Assembly (NCBI RefSeq): GCF_001591585.1
Contig: NZ_BCVE01000004.1
Location: 62,001 to 126,000 of the forward strand
Direction of reading: 5' to 3'
Source of the DNA: Niallia circulans NBRC 13626
Lineage (GTDB): Bacteria > Bacillota > Bacilli > Bacillales > Cytobacillaceae
DNA: 64,000 bases
Shown: positions 1 to 7,545 of the stretch, piece after piece
Layout of the letters: each line of letters opens with the position of its first letter
Numbering within the stretch: position 1 is the first letter of the stretch
Program-made: the position numbers and the translations under genes
The notes under the pieces: model-generated
What the model saw: the letters and a program-made list of their open reading frames with translations, nothing else
Told to the model about the DNA's origin: nothing
Databases searched by the model: none

Positions 1-45
1 AGTTTGTCTTAGTTTATAAATATACATCTTTTAAATAAGAGTTGA

Positions 46-113
46 TTTCCGTGGCAGGGTCTCAGACTGTCTCGCAGATCCCACAGGAGTCTCACCCCTT
101 CCCCTCCAATCAA
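46..113. repeat. Degenerate fragment of a Bacillaceae intergenic repeat
   Basis: The stretch holds TTTCCGTGG, GGGTCTCAG, CCACAGGAGTCTCACC and CCTCCAATCAA in order. I recognise this as the end part of a GC-richer intergenic element scattered in many Bacillus genomes (from memory, no search). It carries no credible coding sequence. A related, longer copy sits at 46006-46126. Confidence 0.4.
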
Positions 114-159
114 TGCATAATAATTCCATTTACATTTGCTAAATTTTGTCAACAAGCTG

Positions 160-187
160 AAAGCTTCTCTAATGAGAAGCTTTTTTC
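160..187 (-). terminator. Hairpin after tRNA-Val
   Basis: A 9-10 bp stem (AAGCTTCTC / GAGAAGCTT) with loop TAAT lies 16 bases past the 3' end of the tRNA. The T tract is long on the plus strand and short on the minus strand, so its use as the tRNA terminator is likely but not certain. Confidence 0.5.
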
Positions 188-202
188 TACGTTCCTTTAT
201 AA

Positions 203-274
203 TGACCTGTACTGGGTTCGAACCAGTGACCCCTTGCCTGTCAAGCAAGTGCTCTCCCACTGAGCTAACAAGTC
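203..274 (-). tRNA. tRNA-Val (anticodon GAC)
   Basis: Read on the minus strand this folds into a full cloverleaf of 72 nt. The acceptor stem is GACTTGT with ACAGGTC (one G-U pair), and the D stem is GCTC/GAGC. The anticodon stem is CTTGC/GCAAG with loop TTGACAG, giving anticodon GAC. The T arm is ACTGG-TTCGAAC-CCAGT and the discriminator is A. CCA is not encoded. GAC decodes GUC and GUU, hence valine. No other tRNA lies near it in the window, so it stands alone or ends a cluster outside. Confidence 0.93.
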
Positions 275-367
275 ATGATTATAGATTATTATTACCTGCA
301 TCTTTTAAAATTCTGCTTCTGTCCTTATCATACCATGTCCTCTCTCCACATTCTAGGAAAATATAGA

Positions 368-393
368 AAAAGTGATGGTCTGCCATCACTTTT
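368..393 (-). terminator. Terminator of the FMN reductase gene
   Basis: An 11 bp perfect stem AAAAGTGATGG / CCATCACTTTT with a TCTG loop starts a few bases after the stop codon of the gene at 400-927. It has A/T tracts on both sides, so it may work in both directions. Confidence 0.8.
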
Positions 394-399
394 CCACAA

Positions 400-927
400 T
401 TATTGAATTCCCTCCAGTAACTGGTCTAATTGATTCGTAATCCTTGCTTCTGAATCGATATCTAAAACATAGTTTTGATTGTCTTGCTTCGCAATTTGAT
501 TATCTGTTACATAAGCTCCAGTTAATAAATTCGTAGCACCTAGGTTTGCTAATACAGGCTTTAAAGCATAATCCATTACTAATAGATGGGCAATAGTTCC
601 TCCTAGCATCAGCGGAAGAATTGCCTTATTTCGAAGACTCTTTTGTGGCAATAAATCAAGAAAAGTCTTAATAATTCCGGAATAAGACGCCTGAAATACA
701 GGTGATAATACAATGACACCATTACTTTGTTCTACTTTCTGTCTTGCCTCTATTATATCCTTGTTCATAAAATCTGCTGTAATTAAGGCCTCACTTGGTA
801 ATTGATGAACTTGAATAATATGAACACCCACATTCTTCTTTCCTAAATAATCTACCGCAAATTGTAAAATACCTGTTAATCGTGAGTCTATTTTATGTCC
901 ACCAGCTATGATGGTTACCGTTGTCAT
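400..927 (-). CDS. NADPH-dependent FMN reductase, SsuE/YwqN flavodoxin-like family
   Basis: A 175-residue protein of the NADPH-dependent FMN reductase family, which supplies reduced FMN to partner oxygenases or reduces other acceptors in the cytoplasm. It opens with TVTIIAGGHKIDSRLTGIL, the phosphate-binding loop after the first strand. The segment VIVLSPVFQASYSGIIKTFLDLLP is the flavin-contact region typical of SsuE-like proteins. The start at 927 follows AGGAGAGG; a longer reading from 957 has no better site. It stands alone with its own terminator. No sulfonate genes (ssuABCD) are nearby, so the in vivo partner is unknown. Confidence 0.85.
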   Translation of the reverse strand: MTTVTIIAGGHKIDSRLTGILQFAVDYLGKKNVGVHIIQVHQLPSEALITADFMNKDIIEARQKVEQSNGVIVLSPVFQASYSGIIKTFLDLLPQKSLRNKAILPLMLGGTIAHLLVMDYALKPVLANLGATNLLTGAYVTDNQIAKQDNQNYVLDIDSEARITNQLDQLLEGIQ

Positions 928-1195
928 GAAAGCCTCTCCTTTATAATAAATTCCCATTATAAAAACGATGTTTTTTATTTATCCATTATTCTAACACGAA
1001 AAAGAAGAACCGTGCTGAAATGGTGATTTCTAAATTAAATGCAATATTTATTACTTTCCATATAAATATGTTCACAATTCCGTCATATTCTTTTGTACAT
1101 ATTGTGAATTAAATCACAATCTCACTTTTTTCTTAAGAGTATTTGATATATTTAACTTGTAAATAATAAAAACAAAAAAAGAAGGGATGATTTTT

Positions 1196-1726
1196 ATGTT
1201 TATGAGTTTTTTAAGAGAAAATAAAGTCGCAGCTGGGCTTTTAACCATTATACGTTTGGTGCTAGGTTATTCTTGGTTTACTTCTGGATTTGGTAAATTA
1301 ACTGGCGGAGGATTTGACGCTTCTGGATTTTTAACAAATGCCGTTACTAATCCAGTTACAGGACCAGACGGAACCGCGGTTTATGGATGGTATACAAGTT
1401 TTGTCGAAGGATTTGCTTTACCAAATGTTGGACTATTTAATGTGCTCGTACCAATTGGGGAGGTATTAGTTGGTCTTGGGTTAATTTTAGGTTGTTTAAC
1501 AACGGCAGCAGCATTCTTTGGTGTCATTATGAATTTCTGTTTCTTGCTTGCAGGCACCATCTCTCATAACCCAACAGATATCTTAATGGGCATGATCATT
1601 ATGTTTGCTGGAGCAAATGCAGGTTACTACGGATTAGATCGATGGGTATTACCATATATCAGAAAAACAATCTTTAAAAAAGAAGATCATAATGCAGAAT
1701 TTACAAAAAAACCTCGTTTAACATAA
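1196..1726 (+). CDS. DoxX family membrane protein
   Basis: A 176-residue membrane protein of the DoxX/MauE type, similar in layout to B. subtilis YfiD/CatD proteins. Four hydrophobic segments are visible, near residues 15-32, 80-100, 105-125 and 128-150. The first is followed by YSWFTSGFGKLTGGGFDASGF, the usual DoxX signature. The tail is charged and probably cytoplasmic. Some relatives take part in thiol or oxidative-stress handling, but the role here is not shown. ATG 1196 is preferred because GAAGGG lies 9 bases upstream; the ATG at 1187 overlaps that site. It is a single-gene unit ending at a strong hairpin. Confidence 0.8.
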   Translation: MFMSFLRENKVAAGLLTIIRLVLGYSWFTSGFGKLTGGGFDASGFLTNAVTNPVTGPDGTAVYGWYTSFVEGFALPNVGLFNVLVPIGEVLVGLGLILGCLTTAAAFFGVIMNFCFLLAGTISHNPTDILMGMIIMFAGANAGYYGLDRWVLPYIRKTIFKKEDHNAEFTKKPRLT

Positions 1727-1769
1727 ATAGAAAGTTGCTAGGAAATTTAAGCGGATGACCTGTAAGAAA

Positions 1770-1824
1770 AAAACCGAACAATTATACGATTTCCCTTAAC
1801 ATTTACGTATAATTGTTCGGTTTT
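1770..1824. terminator. Strong bidirectional terminator between doxX and nrdG
   Basis: A 19 bp perfect stem, AAAACCGAACAATTATACG with its complement, and a 17-nt loop. T tracts follow on both strands, so it can serve the DoxX gene on the plus strand and nrdDG on the minus strand. Confidence 0.9.
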
Positions 1825-1869
1825 ATATTTAGTGAAAATAATTATCTCACGGCCTCTTCCTCTCTCTTA

Positions 1870-2358
1870 TCATTCATTAATTAAACAAACCCTATCCTCT
1901 TTTAGACTTTTTTGACAGTCAATAATCCGTTGATTGCAGCTTCCTTTAAATAATAAACTTAAATCTTTTTGTTCTAGCACAAACCGACCATCTACTAAAA
2001 CATCTACATACATACTTAGTTGGGTAAATTCATCAGATTGGGCTGCTCTCAATTCTTCCCAAAGAAATCCAGTATAACACCAAATATTTTTATTTAATTG
2101 TTTACATTCCTTAGCTAATTGCTTAAGCTCTGTTATTTGTAGCATGGGCTCGCCGCCACTAAAGGTAATATCGTTTAAGGGATTTTGCTTTACTTTCCTC
2201 ATTATTTCGTCAATCGACATTTCTGTTCCGCCATTTATTTTCCAACTTTCTGGATTATGGCATCCTCTACAATAATGCGTACACCCTGCAAAAAAGATAG
2301 TAGTTCGCAAACCTGGACCATCTACTATGCTGTCTTCCACAATCGATAATACTCTCAT
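1870..2358 (-). CDS. nrdG: Anaerobic ribonucleotide reductase activating protein
   Basis: A 162-residue radical-SAM activase that makes the glycyl radical on NrdD under anaerobic conditions. The iron-sulfur cluster motif is CTHYCRGC near residues 26-33 (C-x3-C-x2-C). It is followed by ITFSGGEPMLQ, the SAM-binding GGE motif. The length is normal for NrdG. It overlaps the end of nrdD by 4 bases (ATGA), so translation is coupled and the two proteins are made together. The bidirectional hairpin at 1770-1824 ends the operon. Control most likely comes from the NrdR boxes upstream of nrdD. Confidence 0.96.
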   Translation of the reverse strand: MRVLSIVEDSIVDGPGLRTTIFFAGCTHYCRGCHNPESWKINGGTEMSIDEIMRKVKQNPLNDITFSGGEPMLQITELKQLAKECKQLNKNIWCYTGFLWEELRAAQSDEFTQLSMYVDVLVDGRFVLEQKDLSLLFKGSCNQRIIDCQKSLKEDRVCLINE

Positions 2359-4199
2359 CGATGTTTGACCCTTTCCCGTTCTTCTGCCCGTTTTGCATTA
2401 TTCCACCGATTAAGTGATCCAACAAGATAACCAGTTATTCTCCGAATCCTTTCAATCTGGTTCTCATTTTCCTCCCCACAATTTGGGCATTCATTATCGA
2501 TTATTCCTTTATGTCCACAAGTCATGCATCGATCCACTGGATGATTAATGCTTCCGTAGCCAATCCCTGCCTCTTTCATCGTCCGTACGATTATTTCTAT
2601 AGCGTCTACATTCTTACTGGCATCGCCGTCCAATTCTACATACGTAATATGACCAGCATTTGTTAACGCATGAAACGGTGCTTCGCGCTGAATTTTTTCA
2701 TGAATAGAAATGGGAAAATAAACGGGAATATGAAAACTATTCGTAAAGTATTCTCTATCTGTCACCCCTTTAATAATCCCAAATTTCTTTCGAGCAGCTC
2801 TTAATGCTTTTCCAGCGAAGGATTCTGCTGGAGTTGCAAGAAGAGAGAAGTTTAGCTGATATTTTTCCAAGGCTTTGTCTGCCTTTTGGCGCATAAACTG
2901 AACAATACGTAAACCAATTTCATACGCCTTTTCACTTTCTCCATGATGGACACCAAGCAAGGATACTAGGCATTCCGCTAAACCAACAAACCCAATCGAT
3001 AATGTACCTTGCTTCAGAAGTTCTTCTAGTGGATCATCCACATTCAGTTCTTCTCCGCCTTGCCAAACACCTTGTCCATATAAAAACTTGAAATTCGCTA
3101 CTTTTTTCTTTCCTTGATAATAAAATCTTTCAAGGAGTTGATCAATAACCAAGTCGATCGTTTCATCCAGTTTGCGGAAAAATGATTCTACCGTCGTTGA
3201 CTCTAAAGCCAATAAAGGAAGATTAACACTTGTGAAAGATAAATTCCCTCTTCCTATTGTTTGTTCACTTCCATGGATATTTCCCATCACTCTAGTGCGA
3301 CACCCCATTGTGGCGACTTCTGATTGAGGAGTGCCATTATAATAAGCTAAATTAAATGGGGCATCTATAAAAACAAAATTGGGAAATAATCGTTTACTTG
3401 TCGTCTCCATCGCTAATCGGAATAAATCATAATTGGGGTCATTCTTTTGATAATTAATTCCGTCTTTTACTTTAAATACGATAATTGGAAAAATGGGCGT
3501 TTCTCCTGCCCCAAGTCCTGCTTGGGTTGCCAATAATAAATTCTTTGTCACCATTCTTCCTTCTACTGATTGATCTGTTCCTAAATTTACAGAAACAAAT
3601 GGCGTCTGTCCACCGCCGCGGGAGTGCATGCTGTTGCAATTATGTATAAATGCCTCACAAGCTTGATAGGTTTCTCTTTCTGTCCATTCCCAGGCCTTTT
3701 TCTCTAGTTCCTCCTTTTTTTGAATTACCTCCTTTAATCGTTCTTTATTTTTTCTATATGTTTTCTGTATATATGGCGCAAGATCATAGTCTAACATAGG
3801 GATGGATTGTCCGCCATGCTGCTGATTTTGATTAGCTTGCAAAATAATTGAAGTAAGAGCCATTGCACTCATAATTGATTTTGGTTCTCTCATATATCCA
3901 TGACCAGTATTAAAACCGTTTTTTAAGATTTTGGCCAACGGGATTTGACAGCATGTTGTAGTACCAGAAGAATAAAAGTCTAGATCATGAATATGAATAT
4001 ATCCTTCTTCATGTGATTGTTTTACCTTTTCCGATAATAAATGTTCCATTGTATAATATTTAGAAGCTGTCGCAGCAAATTGCATCATATGACTCATCGG
4101 CGACATTCCATCTACATTTGCATTTTCTTGGATAAAGTCTTGATTGTTGCTGTTAATTATTTCTACAAATTGATTTAATAGTTGAACTTCATTACTCAT
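2355..4199 (-). CDS. nrdD: Anaerobic ribonucleoside-triphosphate reductase
   Basis: The 614-residue class III ribonucleotide reductase reduces ribonucleotides to deoxyribonucleotides without oxygen. The C-terminal RRITGYLVGSLNRW carries the glycyl-radical glycine near residue 590. Just before it is a zinc site with two CxxC pairs (CMTC and CPNC). The N-terminus goes straight into the catalytic region (SPMSHMMQFAATASKYY); the usual ATP-cone domain of about 90 residues is not visible, so it belongs to a shorter subtype. nrdG overlaps its 3' end. Its promoter overlaps two NrdR boxes at 4257-4304. It should matter when the cell grows anaerobically. Confidence 0.96.
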   Translation of the reverse strand: MSNEVQLLNQFVEIINSNNQDFIQENANVDGMSPMSHMMQFAATASKYYTMEHLLSEKVKQSHEEGYIHIHDLDFYSSGTTTCCQIPLAKILKNGFNTGHGYMREPKSIMSAMALTSIILQANQNQQHGGQSIPMLDYDLAPYIQKTYRKNKERLKEVIQKKEELEKKAWEWTERETYQACEAFIHNCNSMHSRGGGQTPFVSVNLGTDQSVEGRMVTKNLLLATQAGLGAGETPIFPIIVFKVKDGINYQKNDPNYDLFRLAMETTSKRLFPNFVFIDAPFNLAYYNGTPQSEVATMGCRTRVMGNIHGSEQTIGRGNLSFTSVNLPLLALESTTVESFFRKLDETIDLVIDQLLERFYYQGKKKVANFKFLYGQGVWQGGEELNVDDPLEELLKQGTLSIGFVGLAECLVSLLGVHHGESEKAYEIGLRIVQFMRQKADKALEKYQLNFSLLATPAESFAGKALRAARKKFGIIKGVTDREYFTNSFHIPVYFPISIHEKIQREAPFHALTNAGHITYVELDGDASKNVDAIEIIVRTMKEAGIGYGSINHPVDRCMTCGHKGIIDNECPNCGEENENQIERIRRITGYLVGSLNRWNNAKRAEERERVKHR

Positions 4200-4256
4200 T
4201 TAATTCACTCCATTCTAAAGGAATCCTTATCCATTATAATAGAACGAATCATCATT

Positions 4257-4304
4257 TCACTATATATTGTGTTTATTTCACAAAAAATACACAATATATA
4301 GAAA
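4257..4304 (-). promoter_or_regulatory. Paired NrdR boxes and promoter of nrdDG
   Basis: Two copies of the NrdR box (family consensus acaCwATATaTwGtgt) are visible. 4257-4272 is TCACTATATATTGTGT and 4289-4304 is ACACAATATATAGAAA. Their starts are 32 bases apart, three helical turns, the usual NrdR spacing. A -10 like TATAAT on the minus strand lies at 4233-4238, so the first box overlaps the -35 region. Repression by NrdR with ATP/dATP is inferred. Confidence 0.85.
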
Positions 4305-4408
4305 TACAAACATAGAAAAATTCCTATCGCTCTAGCTTTATACTATTCACAAAGTGCTTTTATTGATAAACTAATTGTAAAATCATCCGTAATAAAGGAA
4401 GGATAACT

Positions 4409-5134
4409 ATGACAACAAAAGGGACAATTAAAGAGGAAACTATCTTTAGTAAAGAATTAGGAGAAGAAGTGACTTTATTAATCTATCTCCCACCAGCATT
4501 TTCTCCTCTTTATAAATATCATTTACTTATTGCACAAGATGGGAAAGATTATTTTCAATTTGGCCGAATCGGCAGAGTAGCTGATGAATTACATGGCAAT
4601 CATCAAATTGCGGATACCATTATTGTTGGAATCCCCTATTCCTCTGTTCATGATCGTCGCAGGAAATATCATCCTGATGGCGCACAGAATAAAGCATATA
4701 TTCGTTTCTTAGCGCATGAACTTGTTCCCTATTTAGATAAACAGTTTCCCACCTTCCAAATGGGAATGGGACGTGGACTCATTGGCGATTCATTAGGTGC
4801 AACTGTATCATTCATGACCGCTTTAAAATATCCGCATACTTTTGGAAAAATTATGTTGCAATCCCCTTTAGTAAATGATGGCGTCTTTGATGCTGTTCAT
4901 AAATTCGATTCTTTTCATTTACTAGAAATAGATCATATTATCGGTATAGGGGAAACAGCTGTAAAAACAACCATCAACACAACAGAGGATTTTCTGACTC
5001 CTAACCGAGAATTATCTCATGTTTTGCAAACAACAAATGCTGATTATTCATATGAAGAATTTAATGGGGATCATACATGGAAATATTGGCAGCCTTATAT
5101 TGCAAAAATGCTCCTGAAAATGTTTCCTTCTTAA
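4409..5134 (+). CDS. yjcH: Putative esterase, YjcH / esterase D family
   Basis: A 241-residue alpha/beta hydrolase of the esterase D and enterochelin-esterase-like group, matching B. subtilis YjcH in size and place. The nucleophile elbow is GDSLGA near residue 129. A late acid is not certain, but GDHTWKYW near the C-terminus carries the histidine typical of this family. No signal peptide is present, so it acts in the cytoplasm. The SD AAGGAAGG lies just before the ATG. It precedes yjcG and yjcF in the same direction, as in B. subtilis. The physiological substrate is unknown. Confidence 0.88.
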   Translation: MTTKGTIKEETIFSKELGEEVTLLIYLPPAFSPLYKYHLLIAQDGKDYFQFGRIGRVADELHGNHQIADTIIVGIPYSSVHDRRRKYHPDGAQNKAYIRFLAHELVPYLDKQFPTFQMGMGRGLIGDSLGATVSFMTALKYPHTFGKIMLQSPLVNDGVFDAVHKFDSFHLLEIDHIIGIGETAVKTTINTTEDFLTPNRELSHVLQTTNADYSYEEFNGDHTWKYWQPYIAKMLLKMFPS

Positions 5135-5331
5135 AAAAGGGCATTCGATTGACTGTTTTTATTACCTAACGGAGTATCTCGTTAACCATTAGGATTTTTT
5201 CTGAAATCTTTGAACTTAAATGACTAATTTTGTTATAATATCTTACATATAGAACATTGAAATCGTAATAATAGATAGTCTATCTTCTATATCTTTGTAC
5301 ACTCTTTTATTTTGAAATGGAGGTTCGTCGA

Positions 5332-5841
5332 ATGAAATACGGTATTGCTATTTTCCCTGGTAAGGATTTGCAGGATTTAGCTAATTCACTTCGAAAAAGA
5401 TATGACCCGAAATACGCTTTAATTCCCCCACATATCACGTTAATTGGTGATTTTGAAGCTAATAATGAGGAAATTGAAGAAGTAAGTAAAAAACTAGCAA
5501 CGATTGCAAGTCATTATCATTCTATTCCCATTAAAGTGACAAAGGTCAGTTCTTTTAAACCCGTAAGCAATGTTGTTTATTTAAAGATTGAACCAAGTAC
5601 AGACTTAGAACATCTTCACCAAGAACTAATCAGTACATTGGGTGTTAGTCCAGAGCATCCATTTGTGCCGCATATTACACTTGGGCAGGATTTATCGAGT
5701 GATGAACATTTAGACTTATACAGTAATTTACGCATGCAAAACTATCATTTTGAAGAAACAGCGGATCGTTTCCATTTGCTATATGAATTGGAAAATGGCT
5801 CTTGGACAGTCTATGAAACATTCCGTTTAGGAAAGGAATAG
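5332..5841 (+). CDS. yjcG: 2'-5' RNA ligase-like 2H phosphoesterase YjcG
   Basis: A 169-residue 2H phosphoesterase superfamily protein. The two HxT/S catalytic motifs are PPHITL near residue 34 and PHITLG near residue 113. The C-terminal DRFHLLYELENGSWTVYETF is diagnostic of YjcG. Members act on cyclic or 2'-5' phosphodiester bonds in RNA or nucleotides; the natural substrate of YjcG is not known. ATG 5332 is chosen because GGAGG at 5319-5323 lies 8 bases upstream; an earlier in-frame codon at 5317 overlaps that site. yjcF follows after six bases, so the two are co-translated. Confidence 0.92.
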   Translation: MKYGIAIFPGKDLQDLANSLRKRYDPKYALIPPHITLIGDFEANNEEIEEVSKKLATIASHYHSIPIKVTKVSSFKPVSNVVYLKIEPSTDLEHLHQELISTLGVSPEHPFVPHITLGQDLSSDEHLDLYSNLRMQNYHFEETADRFHLLYELENGSWTVYETFRLGKE

Positions 5842-5847
5842 TGGAAA

Positions 5848-6273
5848 GTGGAAGTAGTTATCGTTAAAACAGATAAAGAGTTAAAAGATGCCTTTTATGT
5901 TCGTCAAACTGTTTTTGTACAGGAGCAGAATGTACCAATAGAAGAAGAAATAGATGCATATGAAGAGGATAGCGTTCATTTTGTCCTCTATGATGACGAC
6001 AAAAAACCTATTGGTGCTGGACGTTACCGGACATTTGATGAATACGGAAAGGTAGAAAGAATCTGCATCCTCTCCACTAATCGAAAAGGTGGAGCTGGAA
6101 AAGCCGTTATGAATAAAATCGAGGAATATGCCTTAAATAATGGGGCTCCTGCCTTAAAACTGAATGCCCAAACACAGGCAATTCCCTTTTATAGCAAACT
6201 AGGATATGAAGTCATCTCGGATGAATTCCTAGATGCTGGTATTCCACATAAAACGATGATTAAGCATTTATAA
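5848..6273 (+). CDS. yjcF: GNAT family N-acetyltransferase YjcF
   Basis: A 141-residue acetyltransferase of the GNAT fold, the B. subtilis YjcF counterpart. The N-terminus has FYVRQTVFVQEQNVP, common in ElaA/YjcF types. The acetyl-CoA loop region is VERICILSTNRKGGAGKAVM near residues 69-90, and the last part YSKLGYEVISDEFLDAGIPH is typical of the subgroup. Translation starts at GTG 5848, six bases after the yjcG stop, with a GA-rich stretch before it. The acetyl acceptor is unknown. A hairpin terminator follows. Confidence 0.9.
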   Translation: MEVVIVKTDKELKDAFYVRQTVFVQEQNVPIEEEIDAYEEDSVHFVLYDDDKKPIGAGRYRTFDEYGKVERICILSTNRKGGAGKAVMNKIEEYALNNGAPALKLNAQTQAIPFYSKLGYEVISDEFLDAGIPHKTMIKHL

Positions 6274-6278
6274 AATTT

Positions 6279-6352
6279 TAAGGCTGCCCAATGGTTGAAA
6301 GCACAGCTTACCTTTAAAGCTTGTGATTATCCGCCATAGAGCTGCCTTTTTT
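6279..6352 (+). terminator. Terminator of yjcH-yjcG-yjcF
   Basis: An imperfect stem joins AAGGCTGCCCAATGG to CCGCCATAGAGCTGCCTT, followed by six T. It lies directly behind the yjcF stop. Confidence 0.65.
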
Positions 6353-6391
6353 GTTTCCGCAATTATCGAAAACAGAGGTTTGAGGTTTAAT

Positions 6392-6424
6392 TTTCCTCCA
6401 TCTGCCTACAATAGATGGAGGAAA
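6392..6424 (+). promoter_or_regulatory. 12-bp hairpin covering the leader of the DUF421 gene
   Basis: TTTCCTCCATCT (6392-6403) and AGATGGAGGAAA (6413-6424) form a perfect stem with a 9-nt loop. The right arm contains GGAGG and ends next to the likely SD AAGGGTGA at 6423-6430. It could hide a ribosome site or stabilise the leader. Confidence 0.5.
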
Positions 6425-6436
6425 GGGTGAGTTGAA

Positions 6437-7120
6437 TTGGAATTCACACATATATTTAGCGAACTAATTATCGGCTATATTTTATTGCTGCTTTTAACAA
6501 AAGTATTAGGAAAAACACAAATCACGCAAATTACTACCTTTGACTTTGTTTCTGTTTTAGTACTAGGAGAGCTTGTCGGAAATGCTATGTATGATACAGA
6601 GACAGGAATAAAAGAAATAATGTACTCTATTCTTGTTTGGGGAGGATTAATTTACATAACAGAATTCATCACCCAAAAGTTTCGGAAAACCAGACAACTT
6701 TTAGAAGGAAAACCATCCATTGTTATCAATAAAGGCAAGATTGATTTTAAGGAATTACAGAAAAATCATTTGGATATTAACCAATTACAACATTTACTTC
6801 GTGCAAAAGATGTTTTTTCAATAGCAGAATGTGCTTATGCGATTTTAGAAACAGATGGGACGATAAGTGTACTCAAGAAATCAGCATACAGGAATCCCAC
6901 AAAGCAAGATATGAATTTATCGTTGGAAATCACAGCTCTTCCAATAAGTGTTATTCTTGATGGCGAAATCATCAAAGAAAATTTACCTCGAATCGGTTGG
7001 AATGAAGAGCAATTAATGCAAGAATTGAAAAAACAAAATGTTCAATCTCCAAAAGATATCCTCTATGCCGAATGGCAGGAAGGATCGCCTTTATATGTGC
7101 AAAGCTACCAAATGAATTAA
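6437..7120 (+). CDS. DUF421 (YetF-type) membrane protein
   Basis: A 227-residue membrane protein of the DUF421/YetF family, related to B. subtilis YetF, YrbG and YdfR. Three hydrophobic segments fill the first 80 residues, and TFDFVSVLVLGELVGNAMYD is the family hallmark. The C-terminal soluble part holds GKPSIVINKGKIDFKELQKN and the DVFSIAECAYAILETDGTISVLKK block. DUF421 genes often accompany mobile spoVA operons, but here the gene stands alone 5 kb from the spoVA set. TTG 6437 is the start, with AAGGGTGA six bases upstream. Function is unknown. Confidence 0.85.
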   Translation: MEFTHIFSELIIGYILLLLLTKVLGKTQITQITTFDFVSVLVLGELVGNAMYDTETGIKEIMYSILVWGGLIYITEFITQKFRKTRQLLEGKPSIVINKGKIDFKELQKNHLDINQLQHLLRAKDVFSIAECAYAILETDGTISVLKKSAYRNPTKQDMNLSLEITALPISVILDGEIIKENLPRIGWNEEQLMQELKKQNVQSPKDILYAEWQEGSPLYVQSYQMN

Positions 7121-7126
7121 AGCAAT

Positions 7127-7384
7127 TTAGATTTGTGCATGAAAATAAGTGCCTTTTCCAGTTAGTTCTGCAATTAACTTCTCATTGGCTACTTGTTCTT
7201 CATGCCTTTGTTTCTTCTGGTAAGACGTCTGAGAAGGATACTTTAACTCTAGATTGTTAGAAAAATTAACGATTTTAGCCGCTGGATAAATCTCTTCTTT
7301 CTTATAATTCCGTGTTTTGCTTACAATGTCTCTGACCGCGTACTGCTCGGCTTGATAATGAGAAATTGGCAGAATATATCCCAT
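7127..7384 (-). CDS. Small conserved Bacillaceae protein, function unknown
   Basis: An 85-residue protein opening MGYILPISHYQAEQY and closing ELTGKGTYFHAQI. Both ends resemble a small uncharacterised Bacillaceae family I remember, but I cannot name it. It is charged and polar with no membrane segment, cysteine pair or catalytic motif. The SD AGAAGGGA lies about 10 bases before the ATG. It runs opposite to yetF-like and yjcD and ends 7 bases from the former. It overlaps the 5' extension of the long yjcD frame, which supports a later yjcD start. Confidence 0.6.
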   Translation of the reverse strand: MGYILPISHYQAEQYAVRDIVSKTRNYKKEEIYPAAKIVNFSNNLELKYPSQTSYQKKQRHEEQVANEKLIAELTGKGTYFHAQI

Positions 7385-7545
7385 CAGAATCTGTCCCTTC
7401 TAGTTTATTATTTTATCCTTTTCCCTTCTTTTCCAAAAAGCAAACCCCTTTTCTACTCTTTAAACAATCATCTGTTTTTGATATGATAGATATTATTTCA
7501 AACTTATGTACAGCTACAGATTTATTAATAGATTCGAGGTTTCCT

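Noticed and set aside
9-260. An 83-codon minus-strand frame at the left edge
   Set aside because: It runs through the tRNA-Val gene and the repeat fragment; the apparent protein is a translation of RNA and repeat sequence.
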